From contig JAVHLL010000009.1 in assembly GCA_031082155.1 (NCBI GenBank), positions 24,316 through 88,315 on the forward strand: a stretch of 64,000 bases of DNA, in the 5' to 3' direction. Shown here piece by piece: positions 56,840 through 64,000 of this stretch (position 1 is its first letter; each line of letters opens with the position of its first letter). The notes below the pieces were generated by a model. It searched no databases, had not been told where the DNA came from, and was given only the letters and a program-made list of their open reading frames with translations. Position numbers and translations under genes: made by a program. Origin of the DNA: Thermodesulfovibrionales bacterium (GTDB lineage: Bacteria; Nitrospirota; Thermodesulfovibrionia; Thermodesulfovibrionales; SM23-35).

Positions 56840-58549
56840 TTACGAGAACGCATGATACAGTGCTCTGTATGTTGAATTCTTACTGATGAGCTCTTCATGC
56901 CTGCCTGTATCGACTATGCTCCCTTTTTCGATAATCAAGATCCTGTCGGCATTTTTCACCGTCGAAAGCCGGTGAGCAATGACTATGGTTGTCCGGCCTT
57001 TCATTAATTCGTCGAGGGCCCTCTGCACCAGTGCTTCCGAGACCGAATCGAGCGAGGAGGTAGCCTCGTCAAGGATCAGGATAGGGGAGTTTTTCAGAAT
57101 CGCCCGTGCTATGGCTATTCTTTGTCTCTGCCCGCCGGATAACTTTAGCCCCCTGTCTCCGATAGTAGTGTTATATTGTTCCGGCAATTCCCGGATGAAT
57201 TCGTCGGCATACGCCATTCTGGCAGCTTCGAAAATCTCCTGTTCCGATGCTCCGGGATTGCCAAATCCTATGTTCTCCCGTATTGAATCATTGAAGAGAA
57301 TGATATCCTGACTCACAATTCCGATCAAGTGCCGCAGAGAATGTAGCGTGATTTTACGGATATCGATTCCGTCTATCATTACCTTTCCACTCGTAGGGAG
57401 GTGGAATTTAGGGATTAAATCAACAAGGGTTGATTTCCCGACACCGCTCCTTCCGACTATCGCAATTACTTCCCCTACCCTGATTTCCAGATTCACCTCC
57501 CGCAAAACCTGAGTGGTGGTTTCGGGGAAAGAAAAAGAAACATGATCGAACCGGATGGATTCTCTGAACCTCTCCACGCTGATCTCACCCTTTTCTTCAT
57601 GTTCCGCCATAAGCAAGGTATCTATTCTCTCGATTGAAGCTCTGGCTTCCTGGATTCCTGTGTATGCTTCCCCTATTTTTTTTACCGGCGAAAACATCAT
57701 ATAAATCGCCACGAGCACAGAAGCGAACACACCGGCAGTCATAGACCCCTGAATGATGAGGACACCCCCGTACCAGAGCACGCCGGCAATCCCCAGTCCC
57801 GTGGCTATATCGATAACAAGTCTGGTGAATTCCTTGAGCCTGACTACCCTCATGAATTCACGGTAATATTTTTTGTTATCGTTCTGAAATTTTTCCTGCA
57901 TGGTGTCTTCCCGGTTGAAGACCTTGATAATTCTCGCCCCGAAAATCGTTTCCCCAATTCTCTGGGTGAGGAAAGAAAGTTTTCTCTGTGTTTCCTTTCT
58001 CTTTTTCTTGACGTTCTTCCCGAATTTTCTTGTGCTGTATGCGATGAAAGGCAAAAGGAGCAGACTCAGCAGCGTCAAATCCCATCTGCGGTAAAAAGCT
58101 ACGCCGAGGAGAAATATCACCGTCGGTATTTCTACAATGAATGTCTTCAGAAAGTCAGATACCAGACCGTTAAGACTTTCCACGTCGTTTATTATCCGTG
58201 ATATGATTACCCCTGATGATTCTTTTTGGAAATATCCTATTGGAAGACGGAGGATATGGTGATAGAGCGTGTTCCGGGTCTCCCGCACCAGTTTCATTGC
58301 TGAAGACCTCATCAGATATGCCTGGCAGAAGCTGAAAAAACCTTTTGCTGAAAAGAGTACTACGATCCCAAGCGGGAGGAAGGTGAGATACTCATATTTT
58401 TTCCCGACAAGTACTTCATCCAGTGCCGGCTTGACTGCCCAGGCTATTGCAGCGGTGATGCCGGAGACCAGGAGTCCGAAGGCGATGCCTCCTAAAATCC
58501 GCGGCCAATATGGTCTCGTCAGGTTGCGTATCCGCTCAACGGCGCCCAT
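56840..58549 (-). CDS. msbA: Lipid A export ABC transporter MsbA
   Basis: The 569-residue half-transporter has a six-helix membrane domain (about 15-300) and an ATPase with Walker A GRSGVGKST, LSGGQRQRIAIARAIL, LILDEATSSLD and the His switch IAHRLST. The similarity and context with LPS genes point to MsbA, which flips lipid A-core across the inner membrane. A polysaccharide or peptide exporter of the same family cannot be excluded. Confidence 0.88.
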   Translation of the reverse strand: MGAVERIRNLTRPYWPRILGGIAFGLLVSGITAAIAWAVKPALDEVLVGKKYEYLTFLPLGIVVLFSAKGFFSFCQAYLMRSSAMKLVRETRNTLYHHILRLPIGYFQKESSGVIISRIINDVESLNGLVSDFLKTFIVEIPTVIFLLGVAFYRRWDLTLLSLLLLPFIAYSTRKFGKNVKKKRKETQRKLSFLTQRIGETIFGARIIKVFNREDTMQEKFQNDNKKYYREFMRVVRLKEFTRLVIDIATGLGIAGVLWYGGVLIIQGSMTAGVFASVLVAIYMMFSPVKKIGEAYTGIQEARASIERIDTLLMAEHEEKGEISVERFRESIRFDHVSFSFPETTTQVLREVNLEIRVGEVIAIVGRSGVGKSTLVDLIPKFHLPTSGKVMIDGIDIRKITLHSLRHLIGIVSQDIILFNDSIRENIGFGNPGASEQEIFEAARMAYADEFIRELPEQYNTTIGDRGLKLSGGQRQRIAIARAILKNSPILILDEATSSLDSVSEALVQRALDELMKGRTTIVIAHRLSTVKNADRILIIEKGSIVDTGRHEELISKNSTYRALYHAFS

Positions 58550-58582
58550 GGTTGTCCATAGTATAAACGATCGGGTGATTAT

Positions 58583-59350
58583 TTAATAAGTTCCCTGAAC
58601 GAGGGTGGCGGTAATGCTTCCTACAGCGACTTTTGTCTGAAGTTTTACCGGGATATGTTTGATATCATCGGTGAGCCAGATGAGGATTTCACCCTTCCCG
58701 AAGAAGATGCCCTCCGACTTCAGTACCGGCTTTATTACGATGGTATTAAATGTGCCGATCGGGAGGGAGACCTTCTCCTTCCTCAGTACCTGGACTTCCA
58801 CATTCCAGACCTTCTTGCTGTCGAAGATGGTCACATAAACAGGCTCTCCGACAACCAGCCTGAGCAGGCGTATATGGAAAAAACTTGATATCGGGTCAAA
58901 AATCGGATCAGGAAGGGTATACTCTTTTCTTTCTTTTTTCAGATGATCAACATAGGTAGCCCTGTTCGCAGTCCGGTCAAAGACAACCTCCTTATCCCGG
59001 CGATGCCTTCCCTCGCGTATTTTTATACGGTAACTGTGCGGGTGACCGATCCCACTCTCTTCAGGTTTCCTGAACAGAGTGCTCTCAATCCTGTCTTCAA
59101 CAGCATAAAAGACCGAAATCCAGTCTGCAGACCTGGCGGTAGAGATGATTTTCACTTTATCCCCGTCCTTCACTGATTCGAGCGAGGCGCTGCCGGCTTT
59201 GATGCCAGTCCATGTCAGGTCATACACGAATTTTTCAGGGACTTTGAATGGAGCAACATAAGAAGCCTGAGAAGGCAGAGAGTAACGGAGACAGATCAGG
59301 ATGAGGAATGAAAGGGCGATCCATCCGGGCTTATGCTTAAAATTTCTCAT
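58583..59350 (-). CDS. Exported DUF3108 protein
   Basis: The 255-residue protein has a signal peptide (MRNFKHK, then a hydrophobic stretch to about 30) and a DUF3108 beta-rich domain: EKFVYDLTWTGIKAGSASLE, SADWISVFYAVEDRIES, DPISSFFHIRLL, and IWLTDDIKHIPVKLQTKVAVGSITATL near the end. The function is unknown; the family is periplasmic and often lies near envelope genes. Only 22 bases separate its start from that of divergent hisA. Confidence 0.87.
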   Translation of the reverse strand: MRNFKHKPGWIALSFLILICLRYSLPSQASYVAPFKVPEKFVYDLTWTGIKAGSASLESVKDGDKVKIISTARSADWISVFYAVEDRIESTLFRKPEESGIGHPHSYRIKIREGRHRRDKEVVFDRTANRATYVDHLKKERKEYTLPDPIFDPISSFFHIRLLRLVVGEPVYVTIFDSKKVWNVEVQVLRKEKVSLPIGTFNTIVIKPVLKSEGIFFGKGEILIWLTDDIKHIPVKLQTKVAVGSITATLVQGTY

Positions 59351-59361
59351 TTTCTTTATGT

Positions 59362-59367
59362 TATATT
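59362..59367 (+). promoter_or_regulatory. -10-like TATATT directly upstream of hisA
   Basis: TATATT ends five bases before the hisA ATG at 59373, and no Shine-Dalgarno is present, so a leaderless transcript is possible. No good -35 box is seen. The same 22-base gap must also serve the divergent DUF3108 gene. Confidence 0.3.
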
Positions 59368-59372
59368 AATTC

Positions 59373-60101
59373 ATGCTCGTGATTCCAGCAATAGATTTAA
59401 AAGACGGCCAGTGTGTGAGGCTTCTTCAGGGGAAGAAAGACGCCGTGACGGTGTATTCGGGCAATCCTTCCGGTATTGCGCGGCAATGGCAGTCATACGG
59501 AGCAAAGCTGCTCCATATCGTTGATCTTGACGGAGCATTTTCCGGCAGACAGATGAATCTCGATATCATCATAAAAATCAGGAAGACAGTAAACATTACT
59601 CTTCAGGTCGGAGGCGGCATCAGGGACACCGAAAACATCGCAAATCTTATCTCGGCAGGGATTGAGAGGGTCATTCTCGGCACCGCAGCGATAGAAGATC
59701 CGGAGCTTTTGACAGAAGCGTGCAAACGATATCCGGGCAGGATTCTTGTCGGAATCGATGCAAAAGACGGGAAGGTTGCTATCCGCGGCTGGGAGGAGGT
59801 CACAACAATCGAAGCCTCGGAAATGGCCAGAGGGCTCGAAATGGTTGGGGTCGCCGGCATTATCTATACCGACATAAGCAGGGACGGCATGCTGACCGGG
59901 CCGAATATCACCGCAACGCAGGGGCTTGTCGAGAGCGTGAAAATACCGATTATTGCATCGGGAGGGGTTTCATCCATAGAGGATATCAGGCATCTCATGC
60001 AGATAAAAAATCTCTGGGGAGCGATTACAGGCAAGGCAATCTACTCTGGAAAATTGGACCTTAAAGAAGCGCTTGCAATGGTTGCGCAGCGGCAATGTTA
60101 G
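59373..60101 (+). CDS. hisA: HisA isomerase of histidine synthesis
   Basis: The 242-residue TIM barrel has [18 protein letters not shown] (catalytic Asp), [32 protein letters not shown] and [12 protein letters not shown] (second catalytic Asp). It is 1-(5-phosphoribosyl)-5-[(5-phosphoribosylamino)methylideneamino]imidazole-4-carboxamide isomerase. It overlaps hisF by 7 bases. hisH and other his genes are not in the window. Confidence 0.95.
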   Translation: MLVIPAIDLKDGQCVRLLQGKKDAVTVYSGNPSGIARQWQSYGAKLLHIVDLDGAFSGRQMNLDIIIKIRKTVNITLQVGGGIRDTENIANLISAGIERVILGTAAIEDPELLTEACKRYPGRILVGIDAKDGKVAIRGWEEVTTIEASEMARGLEMVGVAGIIYTDISRDGMLTGPNITATQGLVESVKIPIIASGGVSSIEDIRHLMQIKNLWGAITGKAIYSGKLDLKEALAMVAQRQC

Positions 60102-60940
60102 CGAAAAGAATCATCCCCTGTCTCGATGTGAAGGACGGCCGAGTCGTCAAAGGGGTGAGTTTCGTGAACCTGCGCGATGCAGGCGACCCGGTCCAGAATG
60201 CACGGTTTTACGATGAGCAGGGCGCTGATGAGCTTATATTCCTCGACATAACTGCGTCGCACGAAAAGAGAAACATCATTCTTGATATCGTCAGGAAAAC
60301 CGCGGAGGATGTATTTATGCCACTGACTGTTGGAGGGGGCATCAGGACGCTTGACGACATAAGGGATCTCCTGAAAGCAGGGTGCGACAAGGTTTCGATC
60401 AACACTTCCGCAGTGAAAGACCCGTATTTTGTAAGCAGGGCGGCAGAAAAATTCGGAAGTCAATGTATCGTCGTCGCAATCGATGCGAAAAGGGTTCCGG
60501 GCATACAGTTCGATACGACCGGCGAAGACTGGTTTGATGAGGAAGATTTACAGGAGGTATGTCTCAGAATGCCGCCGCGGGATCCCTTCACCTGGGCGAT
60601 TTCAACTCACGGCGGGAGGACGATGAAGCGCATAGATGCGGTTCAATGGGGAAGGAAGATGGAAAAACTTGGCGCAGGCGAGATCATGCTCACCAGCATG
60701 GATAAGGACGGTACGAAAGACGGATATGATATTGAGCTGACTAGGGCGATATCAGAGGCGGTATCAATCCCTGTGATAGCTTCAGGCGGGGCCGGTACCC
60801 TTGAACATCTCTACGATGCCCTTGCGAAGGGAAAAGCAGATGCTGTGCTCGCTGCTTCTATATTCCATTACAGGGAATATACAGTCAACGAAGCAAAGGA
60901 GTATCTCAGGGCAAAAGGGATATCAGTCCGCTTATCATAA
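60095..60940 (+). CDS. hisF: Imidazole glycerol phosphate synthase subunit HisF with an insertion
   Basis: The 281-residue protein has the HisF motifs [16 protein letters not shown] (catalytic Asp 11), [28 protein letters not shown] (second catalytic Asp 130), [20 protein letters not shown] and PVIASGGAG. Usual HisF is about 253 residues. The difference is about 28 extra acidic residues after AKRV (135-165, with [12 protein letters not shown]), before THGG. The insert lies in the loop after the strand carrying Asp 130, close to the catalytic face. HisF makes IGP and AICAR from PRFAR with ammonia from HisH. Confidence 0.94.
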   Translation: MLAKRIIPCLDVKDGRVVKGVSFVNLRDAGDPVQNARFYDEQGADELIFLDITASHEKRNIILDIVRKTAEDVFMPLTVGGGIRTLDDIRDLLKAGCDKVSINTSAVKDPYFVSRAAEKFGSQCIVVAIDAKRVPGIQFDTTGEDWFDEEDLQEVCLRMPPRDPFTWAISTHGGRTMKRIDAVQWGRKMEKLGAGEIMLTSMDKDGTKDGYDIELTRAISEAVSIPVIASGGAGTLEHLYDALAKGKADAVLAASIFHYREYTVNEAKEYLRAKGISVRLS

Positions 60941-60973
60941 AAACTCAGTGAAAAATGCTGGTCGGGCCGTTTC

Positions 60974-61243
60974 ATGAAAATTCCGTTCACAAAATCGAAA
61001 AATGGTATTACGATAAAGATCAGGGTGGAGCCCAGGTCATCGCGCAGAGGTATCACCGGTCTCACCGCTGATACCCTGAAAGTAAAAGTCCATGCGCCGC
61101 CTGTGGATGGTTCGGCGAATGAAGAACTCAGGGAAATTCTTTCAGAAGCATTCCGGATCAGGAAATCTGCCATTACCGTAATAAAAGGGATTTCTTCAAA
61201 AGACAAACTGGTGGAAATAGCAGGGATAGACGCTCTTCCCTGA
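60974..61243 (+). CDS. DUF167/YggU-family protein
   Basis: The 89-residue protein has the family core [38 protein letters not shown] and [17 protein letters not shown]. The function is unknown. It is placed between hisF and serS on the same strand; its ribosome site is weak. Confidence 0.88.
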   Translation: MKIPFTKSKNGITIKIRVEPRSSRRGITGLTADTLKVKVHAPPVDGSANEELREILSEAFRIRKSAITVIKGISSKDKLVEIAGIDALP

Positions 61244-61286
61244 AACCACTGAGTGCAAGCGCAGAGTATTGAAAGGAGAAGCGTGG

Positions 61287-62552
61287 ATGCTTGATGCGAG
61301 ATTTGTGAGGGAAAATATTGAGTTGATAAAAAAATCTCTCGACGACAGACATTACCCCGTAGAGATTGGTGAATTCCTTCAGATTGAGGAGAAACGGTTG
61401 GCTTTCCAAAGGGCATCGGAAGAACTCAGGAACAAACGGAATGTCGTGTCGGAAGAGATAGGGAGACTGAAGTCCCGGAAGCAGGATGCAACGCCACAAA
61501 TCGAAGCGATGCAGAGTGTTGCCGATCAGATAAAGGCCCTCGACGACCAGATTAAAGCACTGGAAGAAAAAACGGGTGCATTTCTCTTAAACCTCCCCAA
61601 TATTCCCCATGAGTCGGTGCCTCCCGGAAAGGATGAATCGGAAAATGTCGAGGTGAGGAGATGGGGTGAACCACGGCAGTTCGATTTCGAACCTTTGAAC
61701 CACTGGGATATCGGCGAGCTGCTCGATATTATTGATTTTGACCGGGGGGCAAAAATTGCCGGGGCACGGTTCTCCCTGATGAAGGGGATGGGGGCAAAAC
61801 TGGAACGTGCACTCATGAATTTCATGCTTGATCTAAACACATCCAAAGGATACAAAGAGGTTTTCCCGCCCATTCTCGTCAACCGGGAGAGCATGACAGG
61901 CACAGGGCAGCTGCCGAAATTCGAACAGGAGCTCTTCAGGATCGCAGATCCCGAATTTTATCTTATTCCCACCGCCGAAGTGCCTGTAACGAATATCCAC
62001 AGGAATGAAATCCTGAACGAGCAGGACCTGCCGCTTTCCTATACTGCGTACACGCCGTGCTTTAGAAGAGAGGCTGGGTCATATGGAAAGGACGTGAGGG
62101 GGCTTATCCGTCAGCACCAGTTTAACAAGGTTGAGATGGTGAAGTTCGTGACGCCGGAAACCTCTTTTGACGAAATTGAGTCTCTCACGGGGAACGCTGA
62201 AGAGATCCTTCAAAGACTGGAACTTCCTTACAGAGTGATCGCACTCTGTACCGGTGACCTGGGATTTTCTTCAGCAAAGACCTATGATCTCGAGGTTTGG
62301 CTTCCCGGCCAGCAGCGTTATCGTGAGATATCGTCCTGTTCAAACTTCACGGATTTTCAGGCCAGGAGAGCGAATATCCGGTTCAGAAGGCAGGGGAAGA
62401 AGGGAACGGAGTTTGTGCATACGCTCAATGGTTCGGGGCTCGCAATCGGCCGCACCCTGGTTGCGGTTCTCGAAAACTATCAGCAGAAAAACGGCAGCAT
62501 TCTTGTTCCTGCTGCGCTCAGGCCCTATATGGACATCGAAGTTATTCAGTGA
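61287..62552 (+). CDS. serS: Seryl-tRNA synthetase
   Basis: From the ATG at 61287, preceded by AAAGGAG eight bases away, the enzyme has 421 residues. A TTG at 61269 six codons earlier is less likely. The N-terminal coiled coil (about 25-100) binds the long variable arm of tRNA-Ser. The class II core has motif 2 ([20 protein letters not shown]) and motif 3 ([19 protein letters not shown]). It charges tRNA-Ser and tRNA-Sec. Confidence 0.96.
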   Translation: MLDARFVRENIELIKKSLDDRHYPVEIGEFLQIEEKRLAFQRASEELRNKRNVVSEEIGRLKSRKQDATPQIEAMQSVADQIKALDDQIKALEEKTGAFLLNLPNIPHESVPPGKDESENVEVRRWGEPRQFDFEPLNHWDIGELLDIIDFDRGAKIAGARFSLMKGMGAKLERALMNFMLDLNTSKGYKEVFPPILVNRESMTGTGQLPKFEQELFRIADPEFYLIPTAEVPVTNIHRNEILNEQDLPLSYTAYTPCFRREAGSYGKDVRGLIRQHQFNKVEMVKFVTPETSFDEIESLTGNAEEILQRLELPYRVIALCTGDLGFSSAKTYDLEVWLPGQQRYREISSCSNFTDFQARRANIRFRRQGKKGTEFVHTLNGSGLAIGRTLVAVLENYQQKNGSILVPAALRPYMDIEVIQ

Positions 62553-62555
62553 GAC

Positions 62556-63596
62556 ATGATAACAATCCGTAAGCAGACAGAAGAGATCGAGCGGAAAATC
62601 CTCCATCCAAGGGCGTGCCTGAGTGCCCGGAGCAAAGGAAGAGTGAACCCTGAAAAAGAAGGCGATATCAGGACATGTTTCCAGCGGGACAGGGACAGGA
62701 TTATCCATTCGAAGTCTTTCAGGAGACTTAAGCATAAAACCCAGGTTTTCCTTGCGCCAAGGGGGGATCATTACAGGACGAGACTGACCCATGTGCTCGA
62801 AGTATCCCAGATTGCGAGAACAATAGCACGGGCTTTGAGACTGAATGAGGACCTGACCGAAGCGGTTGCGCTAGGACATGACCTTGGACATACCCCTTTT
62901 GGTCATGCAGGAGAAGATATATTGCGGGAGATACATCCCGGCGGGTTTGACCACTATAAGCAGAGCATCAGGGTTGTTGACTTCCTGGAAAAAGGCGGCA
63001 GGGGCTTGAACCTTACCCACGAAGTAAGGAATGGTATCCTCAAACACTCAAAGGGAAAAGGACTGATTATCCCTGAATCGAAAGCGCATAAGGCAGATAC
63101 GCTTGAAGGGCAGGTTGTCCGGATTTCTGACATCATTGCCTATATAAACCATGACCTTGACGATGCAATGCGGGCAGGAGTAATAAAAAAAACGGACATC
63201 CCTGAAAATGTGAATAAAACTCTCGGAGATACCCATGCACAAAGAATAGACACCATGGTGAAGGATGTGATTTATCAATCCCTCAAAACAGACCTGGTAT
63301 CCCTTGCCATGAGCGGAGAGGTCCTCACCACAACTTACAGGCTCAGAGATTTCCTCTATGAGCGCGTGTACGAAAGTGAAATGATACTCCGGGAGTTTAT
63401 AAAGGCGAAGAGAATCCTCCGCGACCTGTATGCATATTATATTGAACACATACAAGAGGTAACTATTCATGTTCCGACAGGGGAAAAAAGCAATAACCAT
63501 CAGATGGTGTGTGATTTCATTGCGGGTATGACCGACAGGTTTGCCCTTATGACATATGAGAGTATTTTCCTCCCGCAGCAATGGACTGTTCTTTAA
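62556..63596 (+). CDS. dGTPase-like HD-domain protein
   Basis: The 346-residue protein carries the HD metal site [34 protein letters not shown], and FNHYKQ-type [13 protein letters not shown], as in deoxyguanosinetriphosphate triphosphohydrolase-like proteins (dgt family type 2). It splits dNTPs to nucleoside and triphosphate. It is three bases behind serS, with which it probably shares a transcript. Confidence 0.9.
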   Translation: MITIRKQTEEIERKILHPRACLSARSKGRVNPEKEGDIRTCFQRDRDRIIHSKSFRRLKHKTQVFLAPRGDHYRTRLTHVLEVSQIARTIARALRLNEDLTEAVALGHDLGHTPFGHAGEDILREIHPGGFDHYKQSIRVVDFLEKGGRGLNLTHEVRNGILKHSKGKGLIIPESKAHKADTLEGQVVRISDIIAYINHDLDDAMRAGVIKKTDIPENVNKTLGDTHAQRIDTMVKDVIYQSLKTDLVSLAMSGEVLTTTYRLRDFLYERVYESEMILREFIKAKRILRDLYAYYIEHIQEVTIHVPTGEKSNNHQMVCDFIAGMTDRFALMTYESIFLPQQWTVL

Positions 63597-63682
63597 CAAA
63601 CGCTAAAAATAAGGATTGGAGAAATATGCTCGAATTTCAGGCGGGAACAGGAACAAGAAAGAAAAAATGCTTAAAATTATAG

Positions 63683-63710
63683 TTATAGAATATATTATAA
63701 TTTATAGAAT
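63683..63710 (+). promoter_or_regulatory. AT-rich promoter with direct repeats before the repressor gene
   Basis: TTATAGAAT occurs at 63683-63691 and again at 63702-63710, overlapping the start codon. TATAAT lies between (63696-63701). The repeats could be an autoregulatory operator; transcription from this box would start at or next to the ATG, so the message may be leaderless. Confidence 0.4.
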
Positions 63711-64000
63711 GATTACATTTGGCGAAAAAATGAGAAAGCTCATGAAGGCGAGAGGCATAAAGGCAATAACTCTTGCTCAACGAATGGGGGTGAGCTGTGC
63801 GTATGTCAGCCAGCTTGTTACCGGGATACGGAGACCGGGGAGAGAGACGTTGATGAAGTTGTCCAGATCGCTGGAAGTACCCCTGGAGACTCTCCTTTCG
63901 ATGGAATCCGATTCATCAGATAAAATTTTTATTTCAAGAAAAATCCCTGTCCTTGATGAATCCCAGGTTTTGGCCTGGGGAGATTTCATCGATCTCGATT
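63709..64000 (+). CDS. LexA/S24-like repressor with XRE helix-turn-helix, 3' end missing
   Basis: The open frame from the ATG at 63709 runs off the right edge (97 codons seen). Residues 3-60 form an XRE-type helix-turn-helix (ITLAQRMGVSCAYVSQLVTGIRRPGRETLMKLSRSLEV). After a short linker KIPVLDESQVLAWGDF begins what looks like an S24 peptidase-type domain, as in phage CI and LexA-like repressors. The catalytic Ser-Lys part is beyond the edge. An ATG seven codons later (63730) is possible. It may mark the border of an accessory element to the right. Confidence 0.75.
   Translation, partial: MITFGEKMRKLMKARGIKAITLAQRMGVSCAYVSQLVTGIRRPGRETLMKLSRSLEVPLETLLSMESDSSDKIFISRKIPVLDESQVLAWGDFIDLD

Noticed and set aside
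1..64000. Insertion sequences, integrases, tRNA genes, rRNA
   Set aside because: None found by reading both strands for transposase or integrase motifs, tRNA-like T-arms other than tmRNA, or rRNA segments.

Overview
The window reads as one stretch of a Gram-negative bacterial chromosome of moderate GC content, densely packed with long co-directional gene runs that overlap by a few bases. LPS-type genes (msbA, an O-antigen-ligase domain, WaaG-like and WaaE-like glycosyltransferases), a TonB-like protein and a lipid-type geranylgeranyl reductase, plus the gene orders yajC-secD-secF-recJ-rel, amidase-GerMN-murI-rph and ftsH-folP, suggest a Nitrospirota (Thermodesulfovibrionia-like) or deltaproteobacteria-like organism. 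This is inference: there is no rRNA in the window. No transposase, integrase, prophage, CRISPR array or tRNA was found; the only RNA gene is tmRNA.

Layout. 1-2202 (-): a B12-binding radical SAM/DUF2344 fusion running off the left edge. 2394-8704: a CHASE4-HAMP-GGDEF cyclase preceded by a perfect palindrome and TATAAT box; an NlpC/P60 hydrolase with a DUF350 membrane protein; and a 1176-residue secreted, cysteine- and calcium-repeat-rich M64-like metalloprotease with a strong promoter and a G-rich leader. 8732-14767 (-): nitrilase-family amidase, CutA, alkyltransferase Ogt, a 1129-residue hybrid kinase with an N-terminal Rossmann domain and a degenerate GGDEF, and an HD-GYP response regulator. 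14941-21178 (-): TonB-like protein, geranylgeranyl reductase, JAMM protease, UspA, GalT-like enzyme, CoaX, BirA and a metallo-beta-lactamase-fold protein. 21351-23917 (+): parA, parB and a thioredoxin-reductase-like flavoprotein. 23921-31703 (-): DUF72, Rel/SpoT, RecJ, SecF, SecD, YajC. 31931-36241 (+): MurC-like ligase, UvrD-type helicase and a membrane protein. 36402-39019: inositol-phosphatase family, AlkD-like protein, MscL and a zinc-ribbon membrane protein.

39082-48727 (-): a free-standing ThrRS-type editing domain, FolP, FtsH, RNase PH, MurI, GerMN protein, amidase, sulfotransferase, tmRNA, SmpB and Ugd. 48808-58549: an envelope polysaccharide block with a WaaL-like/GT4 fusion, WaaG-like GT4, GT39, UDP-xylose synthase, GalE, GT2 and MsbA. 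Ugd, the UDP-xylose synthase and GalE would together supply UDP-GlcA, UDP-xylose and UDP-Gal to these transferases. 58583-64000: DUF3108, then hisA-hisF-DUF167-serS-dgt and the start of a LexA/S24-like repressor cut by the right edge.

The points most worth a second look are the Rossmann-fused hybrid kinase, the ligase-glycosyltransferase fusion, a thioredoxin reductase lacking the usual NADPH motif, a GalT with Gln-to-Leu next to the catalytic His, unusual insertions in HisF and RecJ, a possible RNA G-quadruplex over the protease gene's ribosome binding site, a perfect palindrome centred near -42, and a 102-bp inverted-repeat element. Nothing amounts to a clearly new multi-gene system.
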